Shown here in pieces: positions 24,568-32,883 of a DNA stretch of 45,042 bases. The stretch comes from Candidatus Krumholzibacteriia bacterium. GTDB taxonomy: Bacteria; Krumholzibacteriota; Krumholzibacteriia; LZORAL124-64-63. A program made the translations under genes and the position numbers. The stretch spans positions 1 to 45,042 of the forward strand of contig JANTGJ010000013.1 in assembly GCA_024762975.1 (NCBI GenBank), given 5' to 3'. The notes below the pieces were generated by a model, which saw nothing but the letters and a program-made list of their open reading frames with translations, had not been told where the DNA came from and made no database searches. Position 1 is the first letter of the stretch, and each line of letters starts with the position of its first letter.

Positions 24568-26061
24568 TCAACCCCTTTTCAGCCGGAACACATCGTCCGT
24601 CGCGATGCGCGGCAAAATCAATTCCACGAAGTGGGTGCTATGGCGTTTCAACCAACGATTGGATTTCGATTCCCGTTCGTGCAGCGGGATCAACCCCTGC
24701 TTCGCTTTCTTGTTGCGTGAGAAGTAGGCGACACGGTCGCCCGGGTCCTCCGCGGTGACGGCAAAGGCCAGCGCCTTCAGTTTGTCGCCGGCAACGCGGT
24801 CGTAAAAACCACCCTTTCGCATCAGGTTGTAGCGATCCATGAAGAGACACAGATTCGCCTTCTCGCGCCGGTGGCGATGCGTGTGCGCCAGGACCTCGTC
24901 GTGAAAGTAGGCACTCTCCTTGTTCATCCGGGATCCGAGGCCGAACCAGTTCTTCTTCTTCCACTGCGGCATGAAATTCAGGAAGTAGTCCTCGACCGGT
25001 TCGCCGAATTCGTCGCGCGCACGCACATTCACCTGATAGTGCTCGTGGAAATACTGCCTCTCGGCGCCGTTTCCCTTGAAATAGTCGCGGCGATGCTTCT
25101 CGGCAGCATCCGAAGAACCGGCGTACGTACGCGTGTTCATCGAAATCGCGTCCCACTCGTCGCGCACCTTCCGGTAACCGGCCGCATCCCGCACGCGCAG
25201 TGCCCGGACGATGTACTCGCCCAGTTTGATCTGATCGACGTCGTGCTGGGCATAGCCCGGTTCGCCGGGTTCCTTGACCGTGCCGTGATTGCGATCCGGC
25301 ACGACCGCCAGCGGGAATCGCAAGTCCGCTCCCCCGCGTTTTCGCCAGGGCGTCAGCACGGGTTGCAGCAGATGCTTCGGATCGCCGGTGAAGTCCACCG
25401 TCACGCCATAGGCGTTCATGTTGGCCGCCGCCACGCGCACCGTGCCGTCCGAGCCGTTTTCGTTGATGATCTTGCGCACTCGACTGTCGTACGGATAGGT
25501 CCCGACGATGACGAAGGGACGTACCCTGTCCGGCCCATACAGCACCGGATCTTTCGAGCGCATCGAGAACAGATCCGATTGCGCCAACTCCCACTGGAAC
25601 GGCGAGCCCAGTTCCAGGGCGTAGAGCATTTCGTCGCCGGTTTCGAAGCCCGTACGCCAGCCTTTGGCCACGCGCGCGAGCAGGCTGCGACCCTTGTGGG
25701 CCAGTACCGACCCGAAATTCGCAGGCGCCAGCATCAGCAGGTTCTTCACCGGGCAAGGGCGGTCGGTGTAGTACTTCGCGATCCAACGCCGAGCGACCAG
25801 GCCGCCGGTCGAATGGACCACCAGGTGAAACGAGGGACCGAGTCGCTTCCTCGACGTGGCCGGCAGGGCCATCCGTTCACGGATGAGCTGTTCCATGCGC
25901 TTGACCACATCGTCGATTTTCACGTCGTTGCGCATCGAGATATAGTCGCCGAGAAAGACCGGAACGGTTTCGAAACCGGACTTCTTCAGATATTCCGAAA
26001 GCTGGCGGAACGAATCGGAGGTGTCGCTCCAGCCATGGAGAATAACTACCTGCTGTGCCAT
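24568..26061 (-). CDS. PGAP1-like alpha/beta-hydrolase with extended C-terminal region
   Basis: A 497-residue protein without a signal peptide, so probably cytoplasmic. Start ATG 26061 has AAGGGG at about 9 nt. The alpha/beta-hydrolase part covers about residues 1-290: VVILHGWSDTSDSF (oxyanion-hole HG), nucleophile Ser84 in VVHSTGGLVARRW (the HSTGG elbow of lipases and PGAP1-like proteins), and a likely catalytic His in PDRNHGTVKEPG. The approximately 200 C-terminal residues are unusual for the family; they contain VNVRARDEFGEPVEDYFLNF, HDEVLAHTHRHRREKANLCLF and a basic end, and resemble a phospholipid- or carbohydrate-binding sandwich domain, which I cannot name. Substrate is unknown; an ester or acyl bond is likely. 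Confidence 0.85.
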   Translation of the reverse strand: MAQQVVILHGWSDTSDSFRQLSEYLKKSGFETVPVFLGDYISMRNDVKIDDVVKRMEQLIRERMALPATSRKRLGPSFHLVVHSTGGLVARRWIAKYYTDRPCPVKNLLMLAPANFGSVLAHKGRSLLARVAKGWRTGFETGDEMLYALELGSPFQWELAQSDLFSMRSKDPVLYGPDRVRPFVIVGTYPYDSRVRKIINENGSDGTVRVAAANMNAYGVTVDFTGDPKHLLQPVLTPWRKRGGADLRFPLAVVPDRNHGTVKEPGEPGYAQHDVDQIKLGEYIVRALRVRDAAGYRKVRDEWDAISMNTRTYAGSSDAAEKHRRDYFKGNGAERQYFHEHYQVNVRARDEFGEPVEDYFLNFMPQWKKKNWFGLGSRMNKESAYFHDEVLAHTHRHRREKANLCLFMDRYNLMRKGGFYDRVAGDKLKALAFAVTAEDPGDRVAYFSRNKKAKQGLIPLHERESKSNRWLKRHSTHFVELILPRIATDDVFRLKRG

Positions 26062-26191
26062 ATCGTATTCCCCTTCGACAGGAAACCACCGCGACGACCG
26101 GGCAGGACGTGGCACCGGACGGAGCGCGGAAAGTGGTGCGTACAGGGAAGGAACGATCGCACGGATGCGGCCGCCTCCAGTCCCCCGAAGC

Positions 26192-26221
26192 AGCGTAACA
26201 TCGGAGGCCGGGAGGCGTCAA
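26192..26221 (-). promoter_or_regulatory. Possible promoter of the hydrolase gene
   Basis: On the reverse strand, TTGACG (26216-26221), an 18-nt spacer and TACGCT (26192-26197), about 130 nt before the start codon. The -35 is good, the -10 weak. Confidence 0.3.
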
Positions 26222-26257
26222 ATCTAGACTTTTCATGTCCGATTTATCTGCTTCGGA

Positions 26258-29059
26258 TCATTTGACCAAAACGACTCTCGCTACGGGGGACGCCCCCGCG
26301 GAACCTACGGCTCGGGCAAAATAGACGCCGCTGGGTGCGGTGCGGCCGGTGTCGTCGCGGCCGTCCCAGGTGACCCGGGACGCACCGCCGGACGTGGCCA
26401 GTGTACGCACGCGGCGACCTCGAGAGTCGAAGACTCGAATTTCGGTGGCGCCCACAGCGCCGGTCAGTTCGAGATTCAGTCGGGCATTGAACGGAGTCGG
26501 CCAGGCGCGCAGCGCGATCGAGGCGGCAGGCAGCGGCACCGCCGATCCGGACAGCGGGAAGGACGCCATCTCGGTCCACTCGATATCGCCATCACCGTTG
26601 CCGCCGGGAATCTGTCCCTGCAGCGCGCCCCCGTTCGTGGTGCCGTAACTTGCAGCGGCCAGAAAGACCTCCTGCGGGCGTCCATCCGGGTACGCTATAT
26701 CCAGCGGGATCATGCCTTCGAGTACCGCGCCTGATGCCATCCCCTGCGCAGGATCATTCAACACGGTCTCGGCGCCGTCGAACCAACCGGTCCAGCCGTT
26801 GTCGGATTCGCGCGCCAGGAAGCGCACCCAGGTCGCCGTCTGTCCGGATTTGGCCCAGGGCGCGGCATCGAGTCCGGCCTCGGCATCGCTGATCAGCAGA
26901 AATACGTCATCCCCGCCAAAAATGCCGGGCGCGTCGGTCGCCACATAGAGTTGATCGTTTTTCACGCGGGCCCACAACGAAGCGTCGCCGGATCCACCCA
27001 CCCTCAGGGCATCCGCATCCAGTTGACCATCCATGACGAATCCGGATTCACCTCCGCCCCCGGATTCGCCGGTACCGACATAGACATGCTGGATCGGCGT
27101 GCGCTTGATATTGCCGTTCGCGTCCTCGGCCTCGACGTAGTAGTCCAGCAACAGATCGCGGTAGCCGGTCAGCTCCAGCCAGTACTGGTCGGCAATGTGG
27201 GTCGGCAGGACCGTGAAATCGATTTCCCCGATCGGCCAGGGCTCGCCCACGGGCATCGTGCGCTGGTTCATATCCAGAGGCTGCCAAGCGGCCACGCCCG
27301 CACCCCCGGCGTACGTCTCGTTCACGACGGTAGCCGGATCGTTCACGCCGTCATCGTCCTGACGCACCATCAACTGTACGCGCGTCAGACCGGACACGTC
27401 GTGCGCAAAGGTCCAGACATGGAAGTCGGACGACATCTGCGCACCCTCACCACCGGGCCATCCCCACAGGGCGCCCCCACCGAATCCGCCGGGGTTCCAG
27501 GGCAGGCGCTGCGGCAACCAGATCGTCGGAGCGACGGTGTCGGATCCACCGGCGATGACCGGGTCGGCCACCGCAACGGCCTGGTTGCAGGCCAGAGTCG
27601 CCTTGATCTCCATATCGACTGACGCGCCGTAATACATGTAACCGCTCTCGTAGCCGGCCAGCAGGTAGTGCCAGGCACGCTCGGCGGCATTGGCGCCCGA
27701 CAGCGGATCGACCACGCGTGCAGGATCTGCATTGCCGAGGATCGCTTCGGCCGTCTCGACCCGGTTCTGTGCCGCGGTCAACACCGCCCAGTTGCGCTCG
27801 TCCTCGGCCCAGCCGCCCGGAATGTCGAACACGCCCGCGGCGTTCACCAGCGGCCAGTTCCAGTTGATGTACTGCGGCGATCCGAAATCCCCGTCGGCGT
27901 TCACCCAACCGCCGTCTTCGACATGCACGACGTCGCCGGCCGGCACGGGATGTTGCGCCAGGTAGGTCGCCACCGTGGTCGGCGTGTATCCCTGACCGGC
28001 GGCAGCGTGCGCAAACTGGGTGACGTTTTCGTGGTAGTACGAGTAGCCCCCGCTCCAGGCATTGTCCCCGTCGTGGGCAAAGAGTACGAGCATCGGCCGC
28101 GCCGGATTATTGGACGCGGCGATCGCGTCGATGCCTCCGGTGCCGAACAGGCCGTACCCCTCCTCCCAGCCCATGGCGTTGGCGGCAGGAACGACGACCA
28201 GACCGGCTGCCATTCCCGTGTTCGGATCGATGTACTGCGCGCGATGAGGCGTGAAACCGTACGGGTACGGAACCTTCAGCGACACCCCGCGCGAGATGGT
28301 GTGGTTCGTCCAGTTCGCCTGTGCCGGATTCCATTGATCCGCACGGTTGGGAGGATCGCAGTTGTCCTGCCCCGCATCATAGGGATAGTTCTCGCAGGCG
28401 CGGCCGAGGTGCAGGTCGGGTACGATGGACCAGGTCACCCCCGCGTCGACCAGAGCAGGAATCAGCCGCTCGGAGAAGCACATTTCCGCCGGGAAAAACC
28501 CGGTGGAAACCGCACCGCCTCCCCATGCCTCACCCCAGATTTCCTGCGCACAGGCCAGTTCCATGCGGAAAGCGTTGTCATCCATCAAGGGGTAAACCGC
28601 GTGATGAAATCCGGCCAGGACCGGTTCGAGACGGCGGTGTCCGGTCGATGTCGACCAGCTCATCGCCGTTCGGTAGTGCGAGTACCAGTTGGAGGCATAG
28701 CGTCCGCCATTCCACCCGGCCGCGCCCAAACCGTTCAGATTTTCGATCAACGCACCGGCGAACGAGACCTGCGCCCCCGCGTCGGGCAGATCCAGCACCG
28801 ACTGGAGGGCATCTTTCGGATACCACTGATAGTCCGCCACCCGGTCATCTTTGTTGAAGATGTCGAACACATTGTTCAGGCTGTGGCCCAGAGTGATCGT
28901 TTCGTAGGCCGTTTCGTATCGTCCCGGATTCCAGACGCTCTGATCCGGCCAGTAGATCGGCTGGTGCATGTGCCAGAGGTAGGTCGTGTGAACGCCGGTG
29001 GCGGCGTATCCGCTGGTCGCGGCCACGAGCAGGAGCAGCAGGCAGGCGAGACGAAACAT
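26258..29059 (-). CDS. Secreted glycoside hydrolase family 57 protein with FlgD-type C-terminal tail
   Basis: A 933-residue enzyme, probably acting on alpha-glucans outside the cell. Start ATG 29059 (AGAGGA upstream); the frame is open further but only this start gives the signal peptide FRLACLLLLLVAATSGYA. The GH57 barrel covers about 22-480: HMHQP (H30-H32) is conserved motif 1, FFPAEMCFSERL carries the probable nucleophile Glu192, and LFAHDGDNAWSGGYSYY contains the candidate acid/base Asp330 or Asp332. A middle region (about 560-690) with YWLELTGYRDLLLDYYVEAED is a beta-sandwich, followed by a GGGGESG linker and a domain with FGGDDVFLLISDAEAG. The last about 90 residues are a FlgD-type tail (WPTPFNARLNLEL, VFDSRGRRVRTL, ending VVLVK). 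Exact sugar specificity cannot be told. Confidence 0.92.
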   Translation of the reverse strand: MFRLACLLLLLVAATSGYAATGVHTTYLWHMHQPIYWPDQSVWNPGRYETAYETITLGHSLNNVFDIFNKDDRVADYQWYPKDALQSVLDLPDAGAQVSFAGALIENLNGLGAAGWNGGRYASNWYSHYRTAMSWSTSTGHRRLEPVLAGFHHAVYPLMDDNAFRMELACAQEIWGEAWGGGAVSTGFFPAEMCFSERLIPALVDAGVTWSIVPDLHLGRACENYPYDAGQDNCDPPNRADQWNPAQANWTNHTISRGVSLKVPYPYGFTPHRAQYIDPNTGMAAGLVVVPAANAMGWEEGYGLFGTGGIDAIAASNNPARPMLVLFAHDGDNAWSGGYSYYHENVTQFAHAAAGQGYTPTTVATYLAQHPVPAGDVVHVEDGGWVNADGDFGSPQYINWNWPLVNAAGVFDIPGGWAEDERNWAVLTAAQNRVETAEAILGNADPARVVDPLSGANAAERAWHYLLAGYESGYMYYGASVDMEIKATLACNQAVAVADPVIAGGSDTVAPTIWLPQRLPWNPGGFGGGALWGWPGGEGAQMSSDFHVWTFAHDVSGLTRVQLMVRQDDDGVNDPATVVNETYAGGAGVAAWQPLDMNQRTMPVGEPWPIGEIDFTVLPTHIADQYWLELTGYRDLLLDYYVEAEDANGNIKRTPIQHVYVGTGESGGGGESGFVMDGQLDADALRVGGSGDASLWARVKNDQLYVATDAPGIFGGDDVFLLISDAEAGLDAAPWAKSGQTATWVRFLARESDNGWTGWFDGAETVLNDPAQGMASGAVLEGMIPLDIAYPDGRPQEVFLAAASYGTTNGGALQGQIPGGNGDGDIEWTEMASFPLSGSAVPLPAASIALRAWPTPFNARLNLELTGAVGATEIRVFDSRGRRVRTLATSGGASRVTWDGRDDTGRTAPSGVYFARAVGSAGASPVARVVLVK

Positions 29060-29110
29060 GGTCACGGTCCTCTGGGATGCAGGGTTGCGAGTTGCTTGTC
29101 CGTGGCGCGG

Positions 29111-29119
29111 ATTATAGCA
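29111..29119 (-). promoter_or_regulatory. Extended -10 promoter of the GH57 gene
   Basis: On the reverse strand TGCTATAAT: a perfect TATAAT (29111-29116) plus the TGn extension, 51 nt before the GH57 start. On the forward strand the same site holds a weak TTGCTT-17-TAGCAT pair (29092-29120) that could serve the divergent yaiI-like gene. Confidence 0.6.
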
Positions 29120-29165
29120 TATCTGTTCGTTCACCGCGAAACCTGCCAGCCAAACGGAAAGAACC

Positions 29166-29615
29166 ATGCTTCACATCTACATCGACGCCGATGCCTGCCC
29201 CGTCAAGAACGAGACCTACAAAGTCGCCGAACGCTATGGACTGGAAGTCACGCTCGTAGCCAACTCGTACATGAAATATCCGACCGGCGGGCGCATCAAA
29301 CTGGTGGTCGTGGACCAGGGTCTGAACGAGGCGGACGACTGGATCACCGAACACGCGGGAAAGGACGACATCGTGATCACCGGGGACATTCCGTTGGCTG
29401 CCCACTGTCTGGACAAGGGCGCGCGGGTGCTGGGCCACTCGGGCAAGCCGTTCACCGACGACAATGTGGCCGGTGCTTTGGCTACGCGCCACCTGCTGGC
29501 CGAACTGCGGGATCAGGGAGTCATGATGGGCGGCCCTCCTCCGTTCTCGAAAAAGGACCGCTCGCAGTTTCTGCAGAAGCTCGATCAGATCGTCAACGCG
29601 ATCAAGCGGGGGTGA
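29166..29615 (+). CDS. yaiI: YaiI/YqxD family protein (DUF188)
   Basis: A 149-residue cytoplasmic protein, full length for the YaiI/YqxD family. Conserved motifs are present: IDADACPVK at the N-terminus, VANSYMKYP, VVVDQGLNEADDWI, DIVITGDIPLAAHCLDKGARVL (PIN-like acidic residues) and the C-terminal GPPPFSKKDRSQF. The fold is PIN-like, so a role on RNA is often proposed, but the biochemical function is not established. Start ATG 29166 has GGAAAG 6-11 nt upstream. It is divergent from the GH57 gene with only 106 nt between them. Confidence 0.95.
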   Translation: MLHIYIDADACPVKNETYKVAERYGLEVTLVANSYMKYPTGGRIKLVVVDQGLNEADDWITEHAGKDDIVITGDIPLAAHCLDKGARVLGHSGKPFTDDNVAGALATRHLLAELRDQGVMMGGPPPFSKKDRSQFLQKLDQIVNAIKRG

Positions 29616-29901
29616 CCAAGCCACCCGGGATCGTGGGGGGCGGCCCGGTGGACAGGTGAGACGAGACCTGACGCTCCCTGAACCGCGAATCTATAAGATT
29701 TTTGTACTCGGTTGTACGATCTGCACCTTCCTGGCAGGCGATGACCACGGATCGAACCAAACATCAAAGCTGTCAGAGCGTTTTCAATGTGCTCCGCTAC
29801 ATTGTTTCCGTTGGGATCGCCGCTCATCTCCCGATGCAAGCAACTCGCCGTCGAACCTGATTCCGTATGACTCCCATACCTTGTATCGGAAAGGAATCAA
29901 T
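29616..29901. other. Non-coding region before the BTRD1 hydrolase gene
   Basis: No gene seen. The hydrolase frame stays open through most of it, but without signal-like sequence or a ribosome-binding site. TATAAG at about 29692 is a possible -10 without a -35. Nothing else recognised. Confidence 0.4.
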
Positions 29902-31968
29902 ATGAAACCCCTGAACCGATTCCCGCTGTGGCTCTTCGTACTGCTCGCCGCGGTCCCGGCGTTGGCCGATGTCGATCCCGAACGCATCGAGGACGAAGAG
30001 ACCGGCTGGTACTACTACTCGAACGTGACCGAAGCCCAGATCAACGATCTGGCCACGAACCAGAACGCACGCCTGATCGACATCGAAATCCACAGCTCCT
30101 CGCCACTGCGCTTCACCGCAGCCTACGTCAAGAACTCGGGCGACTATGCCTCGGGTTGGTGGTGGTATTACGCAGCGACGATTGCGGACGTGAACAACCT
30201 CCTGACGGCCCACAATGCGCGCCTGATCGACATCGAGCGTTACATCGACGGTGCCGGCAACGAGCGCTTTGCCGTGATCATGGTTCCGAATACGGGGGCG
30301 CAGTCCAAATCGTGGTGGTACTACGCGGGAATCACGACGGCCCAGATCTCCTCCTTCCTGTCGACCAACGACGCTCGCTTGACCGATATCGAATCGTATG
30401 ACACCAGTAGCGGCCGACGCTATGCCGTGATCATGATCCGCAACGCCGGCGAGGACGCCGCAGGTTGGGGCTGGTTCCACAACACGGATCTCGCGACGAT
30501 TACCAACTACATGAACAACAACAACATGCGGATCCTCGAATTCGAGGTTCGGGACCCGACGACGCCGCGTTTCGATGCGATACTGATCTCCCGCAACTTC
30601 CACACGCCCCAGACCTGGTGGTGGTACTACAACGTTCCCTTCAGCGATATCGGTGGATTGGCCGCGCAGGCCGGTGCGCGCATCGTGGACATCGACCGGT
30701 ATGAGGTCGGAGGCAACAGCCGTTTCAACCTGGTACTGCTGAACAACTCGTCCGCACTGACGGTGCAGATGGGAGAGATCCTGGACTGGGGTCGCGACGG
30801 AGATACAGGCGTCTATCTGCGCGAGATCAACGGTTCAACTCTTGCTTCGTTGCAACCGGACTTCCAGTTCGAGCCCGCCAGCACCATCAAGGCCACTCAC
30901 CACTTGCATGCCATGCGAGACGTGATGGCCGGCAATATCAGTCTGGCCACTCCGGTCACCTATTCGATCAACTACAACGGCAGCTGTCCGATCGGCGGCG
31001 CCCCGACCACGACCCAAACGCTCCAGGAAACACTGCGGCGAATGATGGTCAACTCGGATAACGCCGCAACGCAGGGAATCCGGAACCTGTACGGGCTGGC
31101 TGCGATCACGAATACGGCGCAGAATATCGCCGGCATGACCTCGACCTCGATCAACCACACTCTGGGGTGCGGATCCGATGCCTTCGCGAACCCGAACCAA
31201 CTGACGTTGCGCAACGCGGGCGAACTGTACGAGCGTATCGAGACCCTGCAAATCCTGGATGAACCGACGCGCGACACCTACTACAGCCTGATGCAGAACC
31301 AGGACACACCCAGCCCGTGGTGGTTCACGACCAACCTCGAGGATCTCGTCGACGAAGTGGCCATCGATCTGGGCATCCCCGACGCAGCCGGCAGTTACTG
31401 GACGAATGTGCGCACCGCATGGAAGCCGGGGGGCTACACGTTGCCACAGTACGGATCGCAGGACGAGTTCATCTCGGTGGCAGGCATCGTCAGCTTGCCG
31501 ACCTGCGCGCGGACGGGAACGAGCATCCGCTACCGTGACTACGTGTTTGGCGTGTTCGTCCATGGCGGGCTCGACAATTCGACCACGATCAACCGGGTCA
31601 CGGAAGCGGCAAAAGAGTTGTTCCGCGGCGCGGTAGCGCAGGGTCTGGCTTCGTGCCCGTCGTCGGTCATCGATCTGCCTGCCGTGGCCACCGATGGCCT
31701 GCTCGAACCGGCGTTCCCCAACCCGTTCAATCCAAGTACGCAACTGTCCTTCTCCCTGGATCGGGGCGAAGAGATCCGTCTGTCGGTGTATGATTCGGCT
31801 GGTCGGCTGACCGCGATCGTGACCGAGGGATTCTACGGACCCGGCCGGCATGAGATGACTTGGCATGGTAGGGACGATTCCGGGCGCAGGGTCTCGAGCG
31901 GTATCTACTTTGCGCAGTTGAAAATGGGAAATCGAGTGGAGACCCAAAAAATGGCCCTGATCAAATAG
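29902..31968 (+). CDS. Secreted BTRD1-repeat serine hydrolase (polyglycine-hydrolase-like) with FlgD-type tail
   Basis: A 688-residue exported protein. Start ATG 29902 with AAGGAA upstream; signal peptide FPLWLFVLLAAVPALA. Residues about 35-287 are five tandem units of about 50 residues, each opening with W/Y-rich sequence (GWYYYSNVTEAQINDL, GWWWYYAATIADVNNL, SWWYYAGITTAQISSF, GWGWFHNTDLATITNY, TWWWYYNVPFSDIGGL) and containing ARLIDIExY. This matches the bacterial tandem repeat domain (BTRD1), which in fungal polyglycine hydrolases forms a propeller. Residues about 288-600 form a class A beta-lactamase-like domain with S327-T-I-K330 and S385-D-N387, so the catalytic Ser-Lys pair and SDN motif are intact. 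The last about 90 residues are the FlgD tail (PNPFNPSTQLSFSL, ending MALIK). Probably a peptidase or amidase on a surface or environmental polymer, not necessarily a beta-lactamase. Confidence 0.88.
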   Translation: MKPLNRFPLWLFVLLAAVPALADVDPERIEDEETGWYYYSNVTEAQINDLATNQNARLIDIEIHSSSPLRFTAAYVKNSGDYASGWWWYYAATIADVNNLLTAHNARLIDIERYIDGAGNERFAVIMVPNTGAQSKSWWYYAGITTAQISSFLSTNDARLTDIESYDTSSGRRYAVIMIRNAGEDAAGWGWFHNTDLATITNYMNNNNMRILEFEVRDPTTPRFDAILISRNFHTPQTWWWYYNVPFSDIGGLAAQAGARIVDIDRYEVGGNSRFNLVLLNNSSALTVQMGEILDWGRDGDTGVYLREINGSTLASLQPDFQFEPASTIKATHHLHAMRDVMAGNISLATPVTYSINYNGSCPIGGAPTTTQTLQETLRRMMVNSDNAATQGIRNLYGLAAITNTAQNIAGMTSTSINHTLGCGSDAFANPNQLTLRNAGELYERIETLQILDEPTRDTYYSLMQNQDTPSPWWFTTNLEDLVDEVAIDLGIPDAAGSYWTNVRTAWKPGGYTLPQYGSQDEFISVAGIVSLPTCARTGTSIRYRDYVFGVFVHGGLDNSTTINRVTEAAKELFRGAVAQGLASCPSSVIDLPAVATDGLLEPAFPNPFNPSTQLSFSLDRGEEIRLSVYDSAGRLTAIVTEGFYGPGRHEMTWHGRDDSGRRVSSGIYFAQLKMGNRVETQKMALIK
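30004..30762 (+). repeat. Five tandem BTRD1-type coding repeats
   Basis: Coding repeats of about 150 nt each within the serine hydrolase gene (residues about 35-287). At protein level each has an aromatic opening, an ARLxDIE turn, and an (R/F)xAVIM strand. The DNA copies are diverged. Confidence 0.8.
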
Positions 31969-31987
31969 TGTCGCAGTCCTGCAATAC

Positions 31988-32015
31988 GAGGCCCCGGATA
32001 CGGAACCGGGGCCTC
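31988..32015. terminator. Hairpin between convergent genes
   Basis: GAGGCCCCGG (31988-31997) / CCGGGGCCTC (32006-32015), a perfect 10-bp stem with 8-nt loop, 19 nt after the serine hydrolase gene and before the end of the convergent rhodanese gene. No T-run; likely serves both. Confidence 0.65.
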
Positions 32016-32043
32016 ATCATGCCCGCGCAAACGAATCGGCAAC

Positions 32044-32748
32044 TCAGCGCTCGACGGGCCGGCCCTCGCGCTGCCACTCCACGATCCCCCGGCGCAGATT
32101 CACGACATTGGTGAAGCCGTGGTCGACGAGAATCTTCGCCGCGACGGTGCTGCGATTCCCGGAACGGCAATAGACGAAAATCGGATCGTCCTTCTTCGCC
32201 TCGATATCGGACAGCTTGTTCTGCAAGACCTGGATGGGTATCAGCTGCGCACCGGACAGGTGGCCACTGGCGTATTCCCGAGGAGTCCGGACATCCAGAA
32301 CCAGCGGCTCGAGATTAGCGATCAACTCGACGGCCTGTTGGGATGAAACTTCCCGGTAAGCAGCTGCCTGGAACTCGACGGCTTCGATCACGCCGGCGGC
32401 GGCACCCGCTGTAAACGGGTACTTGCCGGGTTTCGACACCTTGAAGTAGGGCTTCTGTCCTTCCGCGACGGGGAACTGTTTTTCCACCCCCAGCGCAGGC
32501 ACCTGGATCGTGAACACTCCGCCACCGGCCCTTTCGGCCCGGACGTAGTCACCCCGGAAAATCGCGAAATGCTGGTTTTTTGCCGACGGGTCCAGGGTCA
32601 ATACCCGTAGCCCACCTTCAATTTTTCCCGAAATCCCGGCCTCGGCTGTCTGTCGGGAAGACGACTCCGAGTCCGAGGGGGAACAAGCTGCCACCCCGAT
32701 CAGCGCCGGAATGCACAAGAGTAGAAGGGATCGACCGAATCGGTTCAT
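32044..32748 (-). CDS. Lipoprotein with cupredoxin-like and rhodanese domains
   Basis: A 234-residue lipoprotein (lipobox GVAAC, Cys22). Residues about 40-125 look like a cupredoxin-type beta-sandwich (GLRVLTLDPSAKNQHFAIFRGDYVRAE, GKYPF), but the copper ligands are not all apparent, so metal binding is uncertain. Residues about 132-234 form a single rhodanese domain with LVLDVRTPREYASGHLSGAQLIP and the active-site loop C194-R-S-G-N-R-S, so the sulfur-carrying Cys is intact. It would transfer sulfur or act on thiols in the periplasm. The start ATG 32748 is preceded by AGGATGG. It stands between convergent and same-strand genes without tight coupling. Domain fusion is clear for rhodanese, tentative for the N-terminal domain. 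Confidence 0.88.
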   Translation of the reverse strand: MNRFGRSLLLLCIPALIGVAACSPSDSESSSRQTAEAGISGKIEGGLRVLTLDPSAKNQHFAIFRGDYVRAERAGGGVFTIQVPALGVEKQFPVAEGQKPYFKVSKPGKYPFTAGAAAGVIEAVEFQAAAYREVSSQQAVELIANLEPLVLDVRTPREYASGHLSGAQLIPIQVLQNKLSDIEAKKDDPIFVYCRSGNRSTVAAKILVDHGFTNVVNLRRGIVEWQREGRPVER

Positions 32749-32838
32749 CGATTACCATCCTGATGTGAACTAGGGAATGGGGCAACGGCCACGACATCAA
32801 CGGTCCAATCAATAACCGAACCGGAATGATGCAGCCAC

Positions 32839-32863
32839 AAAAAAAGGGCGACCGCAGCCGCCC
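32839..32863 (-). terminator. Terminator after the FlgD-tailed secreted protein gene
   Basis: On the reverse strand, a GC hairpin (GGGCG ... CGCCC, 32846-32863) is followed by seven T. It lies 20 nt beyond the stop of the 32884-33810 gene. Confidence 0.65.
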
Positions 32864-32883
32864 CCCGCTCGATGAGCGATCAG

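Noticed and set aside
27668-29659. 663-codon forward frame over the GH57 gene
   Set aside because: Shadow frame; GH57 motifs lie on the reverse strand and the frame runs out of frame across yaiI.
29616-29901. tRNA or small RNA gene before the serine hydrolase
   Set aside because: No cloverleaf or strong hairpin could be drawn.
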